DNA of 64,000 nucleotides from an uncultured Bacilli bacterium (GTDB taxonomy: Bacteria > Bacillota_I > Bacilli_A > RF39 > UBA660), in NCBI GenBank assembly GCA_949505625.1, contig CATBQD010000006.1:25816-89815 (forward strand), written 5' to 3'. Both the position numbers and the translations under genes were made by a program. The notes beneath the pieces were generated by a model. That model ran no database searches. It was not told the DNA's origin and worked only from the letters and a program-made list of their open reading frames with translations. Position 1 is the stretch's first letter. Each line of letters begins with the position of its first letter. Positions 33,288-43,520 of the stretch are shown here, piece by piece.

Positions 33288-33473
33288 CTACCAGCTAGAT
33301 TTTGTAACCCCTGGTATTTGTCCTTTATAAGCTAATTCTCTAAAACAAATACGGCAAATCCCATATTTTCTAAGTACAGCATGAGGTCTTCCACATCTTT
33401 GACAACGTGTATATTCTCTTACTTTGTACTTTGGTTTACGACTAGCTTTTACTATCATACTTTTTTTAGCCAT
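33288..33473 (-). CDS. rpsN: 30S ribosomal protein S14, zinc-binding type
   Basis: A 61-residue S14 (type Z): [20 protein letters not shown], then CQRCG and CRICF, giving four zinc Cys. Short S14 with zinc is typical of Firmicutes. It lies between rplE and rpsH. Confidence 0.97.
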   Translation of the reverse strand: MAKKSMIVKASRKPKYKVREYTRCQRCGRPHAVLRKYGICRICFRELAYKGQIPGVTKSSW

Positions 33474-33488
33474 AATATCCTCCTATAA

Positions 33489-34028
33489 CTATTTCTTAAA
33501 AGGCATTCCGAAACCTTTTAATAAGTCATGTGCTTCTTCGTTCGTATGAGCTGTTGTTACAAATACAATATCCATACCACGAACTTTTACAACGTTATCG
33601 TATTCGATCTCTGAGAAAATTAATTGTTCTGTCAATCCTAATGTATAATTACCTCTTCCATCAAATGATTTACTTGAAATTCCTCTAAAGTCACGAACAC
33701 GTGGTAATGTAATACTAATTAATTTATCCAAGAAGTTATACATATTTTCTCCACGTAATGTTACTTTACATCCGATTGCTTGACCTTCTCTTAATTTAAA
33801 TCCAGCAATAGCTTTTTTTGCAGTTGTAGCAACTGGCTTTTGTCCTGTGATAGCTTCTAAGTCTGCAATTGCAGCTTCTAACATTTTACTGTTATGTGCA
33901 GCGTCTCCAACACCCATATTTACTACGATTTTATCTAATTTTGGAACTTCCATAATACTTGTGTAATTATATTTTTCTCTTAAACTTGGTACGATTTCAT
34001 TTAAATATTTTTCTTTTAGGCGGTTCAC
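33489..34028 (-). CDS. rplE: 50S ribosomal protein L5
   Basis: A 179-residue L5 with [31 protein letters not shown] and the conserved [20 protein letters not shown]. It binds 5S rRNA and contacts P-site tRNA. GTG 34028 is chosen as start because AAGGAGGG lies 6 bases upstream, just inside the end of rplX; this gives the usual length of 179. Confidence 0.96.
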   Translation of the reverse strand: MNRLKEKYLNEIVPSLREKYNYTSIMEVPKLDKIVVNMGVGDAAHNSKMLEAAIADLEAITGQKPVATTAKKAIAGFKLREGQAIGCKVTLRGENMYNFLDKLISITLPRVRDFRGISSKSFDGRGNYTLGLTEQLIFSEIEYDNVVKVRGMDIVFVTTAHTNEEAHDLLKGFGMPFKK

Positions 34029-34046
34029 TCTTAACCCTCCTTCCAA

Positions 34047-34355
34047 TTAGTCAAGGACTTCATTAGATTTTTTGCAAACTCTAACTTTTTTTCCTTCTTT
34101 ATTTACTGTGTGTCCAATTCTAGTTCCTTTTTTCGTTTTAGGATCTAGTATCATAACATTTGAAGCATGAATTGGTGCTTCCATTTCTACAATACTTCCA
34201 GCATTTCCACCTTGAGGTTTTATATGCTTTTTACGAACATTTACGCCTTCAATGATTACTCTATTTTCGTCACGAAGAACTTTTGTAATAGTTCCTTCTT
34301 TTCCTTTATTAGAACCAGCAATGACTACTACTTTATCTCCAGTTTTCAAGTTCAT
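34047..34355 (-). CDS. rplX: 50S ribosomal protein L24
   Basis: A 102-residue L24 with the KOW motif KTGDKVVVIAGSNKGKEGTI, then VRKKHIKPQGGNAGSIVEM and KKGTRIGHTV. It starts large-subunit assembly. Its stop lies 18 bases before the rplE GTG start, which falls outside it. Confidence 0.97.
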   Translation of the reverse strand: MNLKTGDKVVVIAGSNKGKEGTITKVLRDENRVIIEGVNVRKKHIKPQGGNAGSIVEMEAPIHASNVMILDPKTKKGTRIGHTVNKEGKKVRVCKKSNEVLD

Positions 34356-34370
34356 GCTTTTCCCTCCAAA

Positions 34371-34739
34371 CTATAGCACTTCTTTAGCAAGTGATACAAT
34401 CTTCATAAAATCTTTTTCACGTAATTCACGTGCTACTGGCCCAAATACACGAGTTCCAACTGGACTCTTATCATCTTTAATAATAACGCAAGCATTATCA
34501 TCAAATTTAATATAAGATCCATCTTCTCTTCTTAGACCAAATTTACTTCTAACGATTACAGCTTTCACTACCTTACCACGTCCAACTGTACCATTAGGAG
34601 TTGCTTTTTTAATAGTTCCAACAACTATATCACCAATATTACCAGTTTTAACTTTGCTTCCACCTAATACACGAATGACTAAAAGTTCACGTGCACCTGA
34701 GTTATCAGCAACTTTTAAACGGCTTTCTTGTTGAATCAT
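34371..34739 (-). CDS. rplN: 50S ribosomal protein L14
   Basis: A 122-residue L14: [20 protein letters not shown] at the start, [20 protein letters not shown] and [20 protein letters not shown] at the end. It forms an intersubunit bridge and is the target of the ribosome silencing factor. Normal place after rpsQ. Confidence 0.97.
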   Translation of the reverse strand: MIQQESRLKVADNSGARELLVIRVLGGSKVKTGNIGDIVVGTIKKATPNGTVGRGKVVKAVIVRSKFGLRREDGSYIKFDDNACVIIKDDKSPVGTRVFGPVARELREKDFMKIVSLAKEVL

Positions 34740-34769
34740 ATATGAATCCTCCTTTATCCGTTACAGCTA

Positions 34770-35030
34770 TTATAAGATAACTGCTTTTTCTACTATTTCA
34801 ACTAAACGGAAACGTTTTGTTCTAGATAGTGGTCTAGTTTCTGCAATACGTACAGTATCTCCAGTTTTTGCTTCATTTTTTTCATCATGTGCAGTAAATT
34901 TTTTAGAATATTTAACACGTTTCTTGTATAATGGGTCAGTTTTATAAGTTTCAACTAAAACAGTAATTGTTTTGTCGTTCTTGTCGCTAACTACTTTACC
35001 AACTAATTCACGAGCTTTATTTTCTTTCAT
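34770..35030 (-). CDS. rpsQ: 30S ribosomal protein S17
   Basis: An 86-residue S17, one OB fold: [35 protein letters not shown] and [15 protein letters not shown]. It binds the 5' domain of 16S rRNA early in assembly. Between rpmC and rplN. Confidence 0.97.
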   Translation of the reverse strand: MKENKARELVGKVVSDKNDKTITVLVETYKTDPLYKKRVKYSKKFTAHDEKNEAKTGDTVRIAETRPLSRTKRFRLVEIVEKAVIL

Positions 35031-35041
35031 ACGTTACCTCC

Positions 35042-35233
35042 CTATTTACCTTCACGTTCACGAAGAATCGTTTTCATACGTGCTACTAATTTTCTAAGTT
35101 CTCTAATTCTTGATGGTTTTTCTAAATTTCCAGTAGCTTGGCTAAAACGTAAGTTAAATAATTCTTCATTAGACTCTTCAATTTTTTTCAAAATTTCTTC
35201 ATTAGACATTGCTCTAATTTCACTATTTTTCAT
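35042..35233 (-). CDS. rpmC: 50S ribosomal protein L29
   Basis: A 63-residue L29, two helices: [19 protein letters not shown] and [18 protein letters not shown]. It lies at the exit tunnel rim and helps bind SRP and trigger factor. ATG 35233 is chosen; it overlaps the end of rplP by 11 bases (coupled start). Confidence 0.95.
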   Translation of the reverse strand: MKNSEIRAMSNEEILKKIEESNEELFNLRFSQATGNLEKPSRIRELRKLVARMKTILREREGK

Positions 35234-35657
35234 TAGCCTCACCACTTTCTTCTTTTTTTACAAATTTACATTTAATTGGAAGTTTATGCATAGCAAGTCT
35301 TAAAGCTTCACGAGCCGTTTCTTCACTAACTCCTCCAATTTCAAACATGATTTTTCCTTTTTTAACTACTGCAACCCAAGCTTCTGGTTGACCTTTACCT
35401 TTACCCATACGAGTTTCTAATGGAATTTTTGTTAATGATAAGTGTGGGAAAATGTTAATCCATACTTTTCCTCCACGTTTCATATAACGAGTCATAGCAA
35501 CACGGGCAGCTTCGATTTGTTGTTGTGTAATCCAAGCACCTTCCATTGCCATTAATCCATATTCACCAAAATGAAGTTCTTTATTTCCTCTCGTAATTCC
35601 ATCATATCTTAAACGATGGGGTCTACGATATTTAGTTCTTTTTGGAATGACTGCCAT
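35223..35657 (-). CDS. rplP: 50S ribosomal protein L16
   Basis: A 144-residue L16: [19 protein letters not shown] at the start, [33 protein letters not shown] and a C-terminal [12 protein letters not shown]. It is near the A site. ATG 35657 is chosen because GGAGG lies 8 bases upstream, inside the end of rpsC; an upstream ATG two codons earlier is too close to that site. Confidence 0.96.
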   Translation of the reverse strand: MAVIPKRTKYRRPHRLRYDGITRGNKELHFGEYGLMAMEGAWITQQQIEAARVAMTRYMKRGGKVWINIFPHLSLTKIPLETRMGKGKGQPEAWVAVVKKGKIMFEIGGVSEETAREALRLAMHKLPIKCKFVKKEESGEANEK

Positions 35658-36312
35658 TTTCATTACCTCCCTTATTTTTTGCACCAGGAAGTATTTCTCC
35701 TTTGTAAATCCATACTTTTACACCAATTTTACCATAAGTAGTATCAGCTTCTTTATGAGCATAATCAATATCAGCTCTTAAAGTATGAAGTGGAATGTTA
35801 CCTTCTGTATATCCTTCAGTTCTTGCCATATCAGCTCCACCTAAACGACCTGATACAGAAGTTTTAATTCCTTTTGCTCCGGCTTTCATTGCATTACGAA
35901 TTGCTCTTTTTTGTGCGATTCTGAATGATACACGGCCTTCGATTTGATGTGCAATATTTTCTGCAACTAATGCTGCATCTACATCTGGATTCTTAATTTC
36001 CATAATTGAAATTTGAATCTCTTCTTTTACTAATTTCGATAATTCTTTTTTGATTTTTTCAATTTCATCTCCACCATGACCAATAACAACTCCAGGTTTT
36101 GCTGTGTTAATAATTACATCAGTCTTTTTAGCGGTTCTTTCAATTAGAATACTTGAAACTGCTGCGTCTTTTAATCTTTTAGATAAATATTTACGAATCT
36201 GTACATCATTATTTAAAAACTTAGCAAAATCTTTATTATCTGCATACCATTTAGATTCCCAAGTTTTATTGATTCCCATTCTAAGTCCGACTGGACTAAC
36301 TTTTTGACCCAT
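35632..36312 (-). CDS. rpsC: 30S ribosomal protein S3
   Basis: A 226-residue S3: [20 protein letters not shown] at the start, then the KH-type segment [40 protein letters not shown] and the C-terminal [15 protein letters not shown]. It forms part of the mRNA entry tunnel. It overlaps rplP by 26 bases. Confidence 0.97.
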   Translation of the reverse strand: MGQKVSPVGLRMGINKTWESKWYADNKDFAKFLNNDVQIRKYLSKRLKDAAVSSILIERTAKKTDVIINTAKPGVVIGHGGDEIEKIKKELSKLVKEEIQISIMEIKNPDVDAALVAENIAHQIEGRVSFRIAQKRAIRNAMKAGAKGIKTSVSGRLGGADMARTEGYTEGNIPLHTLRADIDYAHKEADTTYGKIGVKVWIYKGEILPGAKNKGGNENGSHSKKN

Positions 36313-36329
36313 CAGTTACCCTCCTTTGC

Positions 36330-36665
36330 TTAATTTTTTTCACTTACAATAACTGTAATGTGACTTGTTCTTTTTTTGATTGGATCTACATGTCCACGAG
36401 AACCAAATCTCATTCTTTTCATTGTAGCTCCTTCGTTTACATATGCTTCTTTTACAACTAGTTTTTCTTTATCTAAACCTAAGTTATTTTCAGCATTCGC
36501 TACTGCAGAAGTTAATACTTTACGAATTAATCTTGCAGCTTCTTTATTCATATTATTTAAAATTTTATCAGCTTCGATTACGTCTTTACCACGTATTAAA
36601 TCGATCACTAAACGAGCTTTACGAGCTGGGATTCTAACTCCCTTTGCAATCGCTTTTGCTTCCAT
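36330..36665 (-). CDS. rplV: 50S ribosomal protein L22
   Basis: A 111-residue L22: AKGVRIPARKARLVIDLIRG at the start and a C-terminal hairpin PTMKRMRFGSRGHVDPI-type (ATMKRMRFGSRGHVDPIKKR). Its beta hairpin lines the peptide exit tunnel, where macrolide-resistance changes occur. Between rpsS and rpsC. Confidence 0.97.
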   Translation of the reverse strand: MEAKAIAKGVRIPARKARLVIDLIRGKDVIEADKILNNMNKEAARLIRKVLTSAVANAENNLGLDKEKLVVKEAYVNEGATMKRMRFGSRGHVDPIKKRTSHITVIVSEKN

Positions 36666-36688
36666 TTTAGTCCTCCCTTCTGGTAATT

Positions 36689-36961
36689 CTATTTTTTACC
36701 TTTGTCGTCACCATGTCCGCCAAATTTACGAGTTAAAGCAAACTCTCCTAATTTATGTCCTACCATGTCTTCTGTTACATAAACAGGAATAAATTCTTTA
36801 CCATTATGAACAGCAAATGTGTGTCCGATAAATTCAGGATAAATTGTTGAACGGCGTGACCATGTTTTAATTACTTCTTTTTTCCCAGATTCATTTACTT
36901 TTTTAACCTTATTCATCAAACTTTTATCAACGAAAGGTCCTTTTTTTAAACTTCTAGCCAT
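36689..36961 (-). CDS. rpsS: 30S ribosomal protein S19
   Basis: A 90-residue S19: [20 protein letters not shown] at the start, [20 protein letters not shown] and [19 protein letters not shown]. It is in the small-subunit head next to S13. Between rplB and rplV. Confidence 0.97.
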   Translation of the reverse strand: MARSLKKGPFVDKSLMNKVKKVNESGKKEVIKTWSRRSTIYPEFIGHTFAVHNGKEFIPVYVTEDMVGHKLGEFALTRKFGGHGDDKGKK

Positions 36962-36977
36962 TTAAACCATCCTTTCA

Positions 36978-37808
36978 CTATTTGTTACGACGACGAACAA
37001 TTAACTTATTTGAAGCTTTTTTGCTGTCTCTTGTTTTATATCCTAATGCTGGTTTACCCCATGGAGTAACTGGTCCCTTACGTCCGATTGGCGCACGTCC
37101 TTCTCCTCCACCATGTGGGTGGTCATTAGGGTTCATAACAGAACCACGAACTGTTGGACGGATCCCCATATGTCTTTTACGACCTGCTTTTCCGATTTTT
37201 ACTAATTCATGATCTGCATTTCCTACTTCTCCAATAGTAGCTCTACAAGTACTTAATACTTTACGAACTTCTCCACTAGTTAAACGAAGTAATGTATATC
37301 TTCCTTCACGTCCTAATATTTGAACTGAAGAACCAGCTGAACGAGCAAGTTCTCCACCTTTACCAGGTTTTAATTCAATGTTATGAACTTGTGTTCCTTC
37401 TGGAATATTTGCAAGTGGTAAAGAATTTCCAACTTTAATGTCAGCAGTTTCTCCACTTTCAACTTTCATTCCAACTTTTAGTCCTTTTGGAGCGATAATA
37501 TATCTTTTTTCTCCATCGGCATATTTAATTAAAGCAATGTTAGCAGTTCTGTTTGGGTCATATTCGATAGAAGCAACTGTTCCAATAACACCATCTTTAT
37601 TTCTTTTGAAATCGATGATACGGTATTTTCTTTTTGCTCCTCCACCACGGTGTCTTACAGTAATTCTACCTTGGTTGTTACGACCGCCATTTTTCTTTAA
37701 TGTTACAACTAATGATTTTTCTGGTGTTGTCTTTGTTATTTCATCATTGATTAACTTTGACATTCCACGAGTACCATTAGTCATTGGTTTATATGTTTTA
37801 ATTGCCAT
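36978..37808 (-). CDS. rplB: 50S ribosomal protein L2
   Basis: A 276-residue L2: [18 protein letters not shown] at the start, [20 protein letters not shown], and the conserved C-terminal [16 protein letters not shown] with the peptidyl-transferase-near His. It is essential for subunit joining. Between rplW and rpsS. Confidence 0.97.
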   Translation of the reverse strand: MAIKTYKPMTNGTRGMSKLINDEITKTTPEKSLVVTLKKNGGRNNQGRITVRHRGGGAKRKYRIIDFKRNKDGVIGTVASIEYDPNRTANIALIKYADGEKRYIIAPKGLKVGMKVESGETADIKVGNSLPLANIPEGTQVHNIELKPGKGGELARSAGSSVQILGREGRYTLLRLTSGEVRKVLSTCRATIGEVGNADHELVKIGKAGRKRHMGIRPTVRGSVMNPNDHPHGGGEGRAPIGRKGPVTPWGKPALGYKTRDSKKASNKLIVRRRNK

Positions 37809-37829
37809 ATATGTGTCCTCCTTTTTGGA

Positions 37830-38105
37830 TTAGTTAAGTTCAATTGAACTTCCTTCTTTTAATTTAACAATTGCTTTTTTTACCCTGTTAGTCTTTCCTA
37901 CATAACGACCAACTCTTTTTTTCTTTGGTTTTACGTTAATTGTATTAACGCTTTCTACTTTAACATTAAAAATGTTTTCGATTGCTTGTTTTATTTGAGT
38001 TTTATTTGCTTTTGTATCAACGCTAAATACATATGTATTATTTTGCGCTAATAGAGAAGTTTTCTCAGTAATAATTGGAGCTTTTATAATACTTCTATAA
38101 TTCAT
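37830..38105 (-). CDS. rplW: 50S ribosomal protein L23
   Basis: A 91-residue L23: [42 protein letters not shown] and [17 protein letters not shown]. It is the trigger factor and SRP docking site at the exit tunnel. Its ATG is at 38105, one base shared with the end of rplD. Confidence 0.97.
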   Translation of the reverse strand: MNYRSIIKAPIITEKTSLLAQNNTYVFSVDTKANKTQIKQAIENIFNVKVESVNTINVKPKKKRVGRYVGKTNRVKKAIVKLKEGSSIELN

Positions 38106-38728
38106 TATACAAGCACCTCCTCAATTGCTTTTACTGCCGCTTCGCTAATAATCATGTTATCTGCTGCAACAATATCTAATGTGTTGATTTCAGATGCTTC
38201 TAGTAAAACAACATTTGATAAATTACGAGTTCCTAAAATAACATTGTCATTTAATTCTTCAACTACGATTAATGTTTTACCTTCTGCTTTTAAATTTGCT
38301 AAGATATTTTTCATATCTTTTGTTTTGTTTGTTTCCGCGATAAAGTTATCTACAATAATTAGTTCTTTATCTAATACTTTATAAGATAGAGCTGATTTTA
38401 AAGCTAATCTTCTTTCTTTTCTGTTCATTTTCTTACTATAACTTCTTGGATGTGGTCCGAATACAATACCACCTTTAATCCAATGAGGTGCACGAGTACT
38501 TCCTTGACGAGCGCGTCCTGTACCTTTTTGTTTCCATGGTTTTCTACCTCCACCACTTACTTCACTACGAGTTTTAGTGTCAGCGGTACCTTGTCTTAAA
38601 GAATTTCTTGTTAATGTAATTGCATCATATAATACAGCATCGTTTGGAGTTATTCCCCATACTGTTTCGTTTAAGGTAATATCTTTTACTTTTTCACCTT
38701 TTATATTTAATACAGATAATTTTTCCAT
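38105..38728 (-). CDS. rplD: 50S ribosomal protein L4
   Basis: A 207-residue L4: [20 protein letters not shown] at the start, then the tunnel loop [20 protein letters not shown] and [19 protein letters not shown]. In some bacteria L4 represses the S10 operon by binding its leader. Here the operon has a structured leader (39832-39959), so that is possible. Confidence 0.97.
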   Translation of the reverse strand: MEKLSVLNIKGEKVKDITLNETVWGITPNDAVLYDAITLTRNSLRQGTADTKTRSEVSGGGRKPWKQKGTGRARQGSTRAPHWIKGGIVFGPHPRSYSKKMNRKERRLALKSALSYKVLDKELIIVDNFIAETNKTKDMKNILANLKAEGKTLIVVEELNDNVILGTRNLSNVVLLEASEINTLDIVAADNMIISEAAVKAIEEVLV

Positions 38729-38739
38729 ATTCTTCCTCC

Positions 38740-39507
38740 TTACTCAGCAACTTCAGTAGTTTCTTCTGTAACTGTTTCTGATTCAACTTCTACAGTTTCT
38801 TCTACTTCTGTACTTTCTGGATTCTCAGGTGTTTCTACAGTAACGTAAGAGATCAATTCTTCTCTTGCGTTTATTTTATCAGGATTCTTTACAGCTGATT
38901 CAATAATTACTAATGAATTTTTAGCTCCTGGAACATTACCTTTGATTAAAATTACATTATTTTCTACATCAATAGCAACAACTTCTAAATTTTGAATTGT
39001 TACTGTTAATTGTCCCATATGTCCTGGTAATTTTTTACCTTTGAATACACGCATTGGTCTCATAGTTCCCATTGAACCTGGTTTTCTATGATAATGTGAC
39101 CCGTGTCCCATAGGTCCACGACTTTGTCCGTGACGTTTAATAACACCTTGGAAACCTTTTCCTTTTGTTACACCTGTAACATCAACAACTTCTCCTTCTA
39201 CAAAAGTATCAACTTTGATTTCTTGTCCTAAAGAATAGTTGTTTACATCTACACCTCTAATTTCTCTAAAGAAGCGCTTAGGTGTAGTGTTCGCTTTATT
39301 GGTATGGCCAATAGAAGCTTTTGTCGCTAACTTTTCTCTCTTTGTATCAAAACCAAGTTGAATTGCTTCATAACCATCGTTTTCTATAGTTTTAATTTGC
39401 GTTACCACATTTGGCTCTACAGAAACAACTGTTACTGGAATCAATTTACCTGATTGTGTAAATACTTGAGTCATTCCAATTTTACGACCTAAGATTCCTT
39501 TTTTCAT
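38740..39507 (-). CDS. rplC: 50S ribosomal protein L3 with an acidic C-terminal tail
   Basis: A 255-residue L3: [18 protein letters not shown] at the start, then [30 protein letters not shown] and [17 protein letters not shown]3 helps form the peptidyl transferase centre. The usual length is near 210; here about 45 extra residues, rich in Glu, Thr and Val (for example [18 protein letters not shown]), are added at the end. Between rpsJ and rplD. Confidence 0.96.
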   Translation of the reverse strand: MKKGILGRKIGMTQVFTQSGKLIPVTVVSVEPNVVTQIKTIENDGYEAIQLGFDTKREKLATKASIGHTNKANTTPKRFFREIRGVDVNNYSLGQEIKVDTFVEGEVVDVTGVTKGKGFQGVIKRHGQSRGPMGHGSHYHRKPGSMGTMRPMRVFKGKKLPGHMGQLTVTIQNLEVVAIDVENNVILIKGNVPGAKNSLVIIESAVKNPDKINAREELISYVTVETPENPESTEVEETVEVESETVTEETTEVAE

Positions 39508-39522
39508 ATCTTTTTCCTCCTA

Positions 39523-39831
39523 TTATAATTTAATCTGAATATCAACACCACTTGGAATATCTAAATGAGTTAATGCCTCAATAGTCTCCTTACTTGGATT
39601 ATTGATATCAATAAGTCTTTTGTGTGTTCTTTTTTCAAATTGTTCACGAGAATCTTTATATTTGTGAACAGCTCTTAAGATAGTGATTTTTTCTACTTCT
39701 GTCGGAAGTGGAATTGGACCACTTACTTCTCCACCAGTTCTCTTTACAGTCTCAACGATTTTTGCGCAAGCTGTATCTAAACTTTTGTGTTCAAATGCTT
39801 TCAATTTGATGCGAACTTTTGTCTTAGACAT
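39523..39831 (-). CDS. rpsJ: 30S ribosomal protein S10
   Basis: A 102-residue S10: [20 protein letters not shown] at the start, [23 protein letters not shown] and THKRLIDI. S10 (NusE) also joins antitermination complexes. ATG 39831 is chosen from the GAGGAGG ribosome binding site and family length; the frame is open further upstream. It is the first gene of the superoperon. Confidence 0.97.
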   Translation of the reverse strand: MSKTKVRIKLKAFEHKSLDTACAKIVETVKRTGGEVSGPIPLPTEVEKITILRAVHKYKDSREQFEKRTHKRLIDINNPSKETIEALTHLDIPSGVDIQIKL

Positions 39832-39959
39832 ATTTATATCCTCCTCTCGCCTATATCCAGTATAGACTTGCTCCGTGTAAAAACCTGAATTCCCTTTTCG
39901 TTTTTTAAACAACTCTCCCGGGTGTTTCAGCAACCTCACACATCAATGCATGCCACACA
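39832..39959 (-). promoter_or_regulatory. S10 operon 5' leader
   Basis: About 130 bases of transcribed leader precede rpsJ. It contains GAGGTTGCTGAAACACCCGG, the kind of sequence I associate with conserved Firmicute S10 leaders, then paired segments around a GGTTTTTACACGG. It ends with the GAGGAGG ribosome binding site. A ribosomal-protein feedback site (for example for L4) is plausible but not proven. Confidence 0.55.
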
Positions 39960-39965
39960 TTCAAA

Positions 39966-39994
39966 AGTATACACGATAATTGTATGAAAAGCAA
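39966..39994 (-). promoter_or_regulatory. Promoter of the S10-spc-alpha operon
   Basis: On the minus strand TTGCTT (39994-39989) and TATACT (39971-39966) are exactly 17 bases apart. Transcription would start near 39959, about 130 bases upstream of rpsJ. No other strong promoter was noticed inside the operon. Confidence 0.75.
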
Positions 39995-40043
39995 CACTTT
40001 TTTATGATTTTCGTGAATTTTTTCCGCTTCTTTTATGTAAAGT

Positions 40044-40072
40044 AAAAAAAGAAAGTTTTTATTTCTTTCTTT
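40044..40072 (-). terminator. Intrinsic terminator of the 40071-42362 gene
   Basis: AAAGAAAG (40048-40055) pairs with CTTTCTTT (40065-40072). On the minus strand TTTTTTT follows. It overlaps the stop codon of the gene at 40071. Confidence 0.7.
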
Positions 40073-42362
40073 ACTTTGTATTAATTCTTTTCCAAATTGT
40101 TTTTGATACTTTCAATATTTCATTTTTCTTATTTTGAAATAAATTTTCACCAAATAATTTATGAAAAACATTTTCTATATGTTCTGTTAATTCTTTTTCC
40201 GTTTTTAGCTTACTTAATTTAGTAGTAATCTTTTTTATTTCTAAACTATATTCATCTTCTAAATTACCATCTTTCTTTAACCCAAGCGGATTCCAGCTAT
40301 TGATTTCTTCCGTAACTATTTTATCCTTTTCTGTTTTGGTTAATTTTGTTTTTTTCTTTGCTTGTTTTGGCTTACAATCTTTTAATATACCATCTATGAT
40401 TTTTTCTACAAGAATTTGATTGCTAATTTCATATTTCATTTCAAAACACTTTTTCCACTCTTTTTCCTGTTTAACTTTTGCTTTTTCTACCACAAATAAT
40501 TCATTTTCATATTTTATCCTAAAATACTGATTTTGATATTCATAAAATGAAATAATATCTTTTTTCCTATTGAATCCTTTTCTTATTAATTGAAGCTTTA
40601 ATAATTTTAAAACTTGTTCACTATTTATCTTTCTCTTTTCTTTTTCTAATGGTTTTCGAACTAGGTTTTTATATTCTGCCGCTATTGCGCCTACTTTTTT
40701 ATAATTTTCTTGTGCTTCTTTAAGCGTCATTTTATTAACTCCAATAATTTCTGTGTTATGATTTTGTTCACTATTATTTTTCCAGTAACAGACTGGACAT
40801 GGTTCATTATAATAATTAATTAAGTATCCTTCTATTGTATTATTTTCACAACAAGCACACTTAAATTTTTTCTTTTCATATTTTCTACTATATCCAAAGC
40901 ATTCCCTAAACAATTTCCTTCCAACATAATTATGAAACTTAAATGTTCTTTCTCTATAAAATTCATTCCAATAGCTTGTCATCTTTGAATAACTTTTACA
41001 AAGCTGTCCTTTATTTTTTTTGGCGAATTCTTTTATTGCATCATTTTTTTTGTTTTTTAAAAACGAATATATAATAGCAACTATTTCATATACATATTCT
41101 TCACTTAATTTTAATATATATGGAAATTCCCATTCTTGAAGTTCTGTTTCTAATATTTTCTTAATATACTTTTCACGAATATACCCATTATAATGTCTTG
41201 TATAAATACAATATAACATTTGTTTTTCTTTTGAAGTTAATAAATTCTCATCCACTTCCTCTAATTCGATTCGATATGGAACAGTTATCGTTTCTTTTGC
41301 CAATTGATAAGTTGTATTTTGTTCGCTAACTTTCAAATCTTCTATTCCGAGTTTTCTTGTTAGGCTAAACCATTCTTCTTTCAAACTTTTTGGAAAACAT
41401 TCAGAAAAATTTAGAAAAATTGGATTTGGTTTTTTTGGTTCTTCTTTTTCTTTAAAAATCAATTTATTTATTGGCTCATTTTCTTTTATATTCTGTTCTT
41501 TTTTTTTATTTGTAGTATCAAGTTTGTATTCTGATACAAACCAACATAAAATAACAAATGAGATGATAATTAAACCAATTGCTAAAATTATTTCATTGCC
41601 AACTCTGTCAGTTCCACATAATAGCATATAAATTGTCAAATCAACCGCAGTTAACATAATTGCTAATAAAACGAATGAGATGAAAAAAGTTGTTTTTGTT
41701 TTCTCTTTTTTTCTCACTTTTTTGGGACTAGACATGCTCGATAGGGCATAAGAAACCATCATAACCCCTGCCAGCCCAAATCCAATTCTTTTTAATGTTT
41801 CATCTGCTACTATTTTATATTCTATTAGAAGGAACGCAAAAACAATATAAAATAGTGATAATAAAAGAAACAAGCCAAAAGTAATGATTGTTTTATGGCC
41901 TTTTCTTTTTATTGGTATTTCTTTTATATTCTTTACCAATTTTATTTCATTTAAGAATGCTTTTTCTATTACCTTTTTAGCATTTTTAAACTTATTTTTT
42001 TCAATGCAACAAAGTAATAATGTAATTTTATTTTCGATATTATATGTAAATCCATATTCATTATTTGTTGTTGTGAAAAGTATTTGGTTGGATGGGTTAA
42101 TACCACATAGACCTAACATTAATTCTTCATTCTCTACAAATAAAGTTGTTGAATGGGCTTCTTTTATCTGCTGTTTGAAAATAGGCTTATCAAATCCACA
42201 TGTAATATTTTCCTTTTGCATATCCACTTCAATTACATATAAGCGAATAAGTGTTGAAGTTTTATTAGAAGAATAATTTTTTATTGTGTAATGAAACTCT
42301 ATAGGTTCTCCATTTTGTTTTACTTTAAAATCTCCAAATGGTGTTGAAATCACATCTTTCAT
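40071..42362 (-). CDS. Multi-pass membrane protein with Cys-rich CPCC-type domain
   Basis: A 763-residue protein. Residues 1-150 are a beta-rich soluble part. Four membrane helices follow at about 157-180 (TIITFGLFLLLSLFYIVFAF), 193-210, 225-248 and 257-277. The rest is cytoplasmic. Around residue 520-590 it has KFKCACCENNTIEGY, EPCPVCYWKNN and NKMTLKEAQENYKKVGAIA, the pattern of the CPCC Cys-rich domain (PF14206), normally a small protein of unknown function. The end is a Lys-rich helical part. Function unknown. It lies alone between the S10 operon and gpsA. Confidence 0.65.
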   Translation of the reverse strand: MKDVISTPFGDFKVKQNGEPIEFHYTIKNYSSNKTSTLIRLYVIEVDMQKENITCGFDKPIFKQQIKEAHSTTLFVENEELMLGLCGINPSNQILFTTTNNEYGFTYNIENKITLLLCCIEKNKFKNAKKVIEKAFLNEIKLVKNIKEIPIKRKGHKTIITFGLFLLLSLFYIVFAFLLIEYKIVADETLKRIGFGLAGVMMVSYALSSMSSPKKVRKKEKTKTTFFISFVLLAIMLTAVDLTIYMLLCGTDRVGNEIILAIGLIIISFVILCWFVSEYKLDTTNKKKEQNIKENEPINKLIFKEKEEPKKPNPIFLNFSECFPKSLKEEWFSLTRKLGIEDLKVSEQNTTYQLAKETITVPYRIELEEVDENLLTSKEKQMLYCIYTRHYNGYIREKYIKKILETELQEWEFPYILKLSEEYVYEIVAIIYSFLKNKKNDAIKEFAKKNKGQLCKSYSKMTSYWNEFYRERTFKFHNYVGRKLFRECFGYSRKYEKKKFKCACCENNTIEGYLINYYNEPCPVCYWKNNSEQNHNTEIIGVNKMTLKEAQENYKKVGAIAAEYKNLVRKPLEKEKRKINSEQVLKLLKLQLIRKGFNRKKDIISFYEYQNQYFRIKYENELFVVEKAKVKQEKEWKKCFEMKYEISNQILVEKIIDGILKDCKPKQAKKKTKLTKTEKDKIVTEEINSWNPLGLKKDGNLEDEYSLEIKKITTKLSKLKTEKELTEHIENVFHKLFGENLFQNKKNEILKVSKTIWKRINTK

Positions 42363-42512
42363 ATAAATACTCCCTTTCCATAACCAACATAATTGTTTAC
42401 TATTCTATCACATTGTTGATTTCTTTACCATAGTAAATTTTATCCATTAGATATTTACCTTTTATATATCTATTATTTTTAATTTACAATTTCTTCAATA
42501 AAAGAAATATGT

Positions 42513-42540
42513 TATAATATAACTATATTCTAAAGGAGGG
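42513..42540 (+). promoter_or_regulatory. gpsA promoter -10 and ribosome binding site
   Basis: A perfect TATAAT at 42513-42518 is preceded by TG in the extended -10 position (TGTTATAAT). No good -35 is seen at 17 bases. The ribosome binding site AAAGGAGGG (42532-42540) lies 5 bases before ATG 42546. Confidence 0.6.
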
Positions 42541-42545
42541 ATTTT

Positions 42546-43520
42546 ATGAAAGTTGCTATATTAGGTACTGGAGCCTATGGAATTGCTCTTGCCAGTGTTT
42601 TGCACAATAATCAAAATGAAGTTATAATGTGGTCAAAGTTTTCCACAGAAATAGAAGAATTAGATAAAAAAAGGACAAGTTCAAAATTACCTAGTTATAC
42701 AATTCCTGTAGAAATTTCTTTTACCACCAACATGAAAGATGCTATAGAAGGAAAAGAATTAATTGTAATTGCCGTCCCAGCAGCTTTTGTCGATGATGTT
42801 GCTAAAGAATTAAATTCAATCTTGAAGCCGAATCAACATCTATGTATTGCAAGCAAAGGAATAGAAAATGATACTTGTCTATTTGTAGATGATGTGATAA
42901 GAAAATATATCGATACAAAAAACTTAGCAGTTATTTCAGGGCCTTCTTTTGCTATTGATATTGTAAGAAAAATTCCAATTGGTCTTTCTTTAGGAGCCCA
43001 AAATTCTAAAACATCTTCTATCGTTATGCAAGCCTTTCAAAATGATTATTTTAAATTAAGAGTAACAGAGGATATTAAAGGAATAGAAATCTGTGGTTCT
43101 ATTAAGAATGTTATTGCAATTGCCGCTGGAATATTGGATGGAATGCAGCTACCCGAATCAACTAAAGCTATGTTTATTACAGAATCATTGCATGATATTA
43201 AAGAGCTAATTTATAAACTTGGCGGAGATAAAAAAACAATTCTTTCTTTTGCTGGCTTTGGAGACTTGCTTCTTACATGTACAAGTTCAAAATCAAGAAA
43301 CTTTTCTTTTGGACAGTTATTAGGAAAAAAAATTCCAAAAGATGAGATTGAAGATTATAAATGTTCTACTACGATTGAAGGACTTTATACTTTAAAATCT
43401 ATTTATCAACTTACAAAAGACCAAAATGTAGATATGCCAATTATTGATTTAATTTACGATATTGTAGAAAAAGGAAAAGAACCAGAAGAATTAAAACGCT
43501 TTCTAATTGAAAAAGCATAA
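42546..43520 (+). CDS. gpsA: NAD(P)H-dependent glycerol-3-phosphate dehydrogenase
   Basis: A 324-residue enzyme that makes sn-glycerol 3-phosphate from dihydroxyacetone phosphate for phospholipids. It has the Rossmann motif VAILGTGAYGIALASVLHNN, then KELIVIAVPAAFVDD, IASKGIEND, VISGPSFAIDI, the catalytic Lys in GSIKNVIAIAAGI and AGFGDLLLTCTS with SRNFSFGQLLG. Full length. It is a single gene with its own terminator. Confidence 0.96.
   Translation: MKVAILGTGAYGIALASVLHNNQNEVIMWSKFSTEIEELDKKRTSSKLPSYTIPVEISFTTNMKDAIEGKELIVIAVPAAFVDDVAKELNSILKPNQHLCIASKGIENDTCLFVDDVIRKYIDTKNLAVISGPSFAIDIVRKIPIGLSLGAQNSKTSSIVMQAFQNDYFKLRVTEDIKGIEICGSIKNVIAIAAGILDGMQLPESTKAMFITESLHDIKELIYKLGGDKKTILSFAGFGDLLLTCTSSKSRNFSFGQLLGKKIPKDEIEDYKCSTTIEGLYTLKSIYQLTKDQNVDMPIIDLIYDIVEKGKEPEELKRFLIEKA

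Noticed and set aside
32049..37833. Long antisense open frames opposite ribosomal protein genes (e.g. 32049-32420, 37438-37833)
   Set aside because: They mirror strongly conserved ribosomal genes on the other strand, lack ribosome binding sites and resemble no family.
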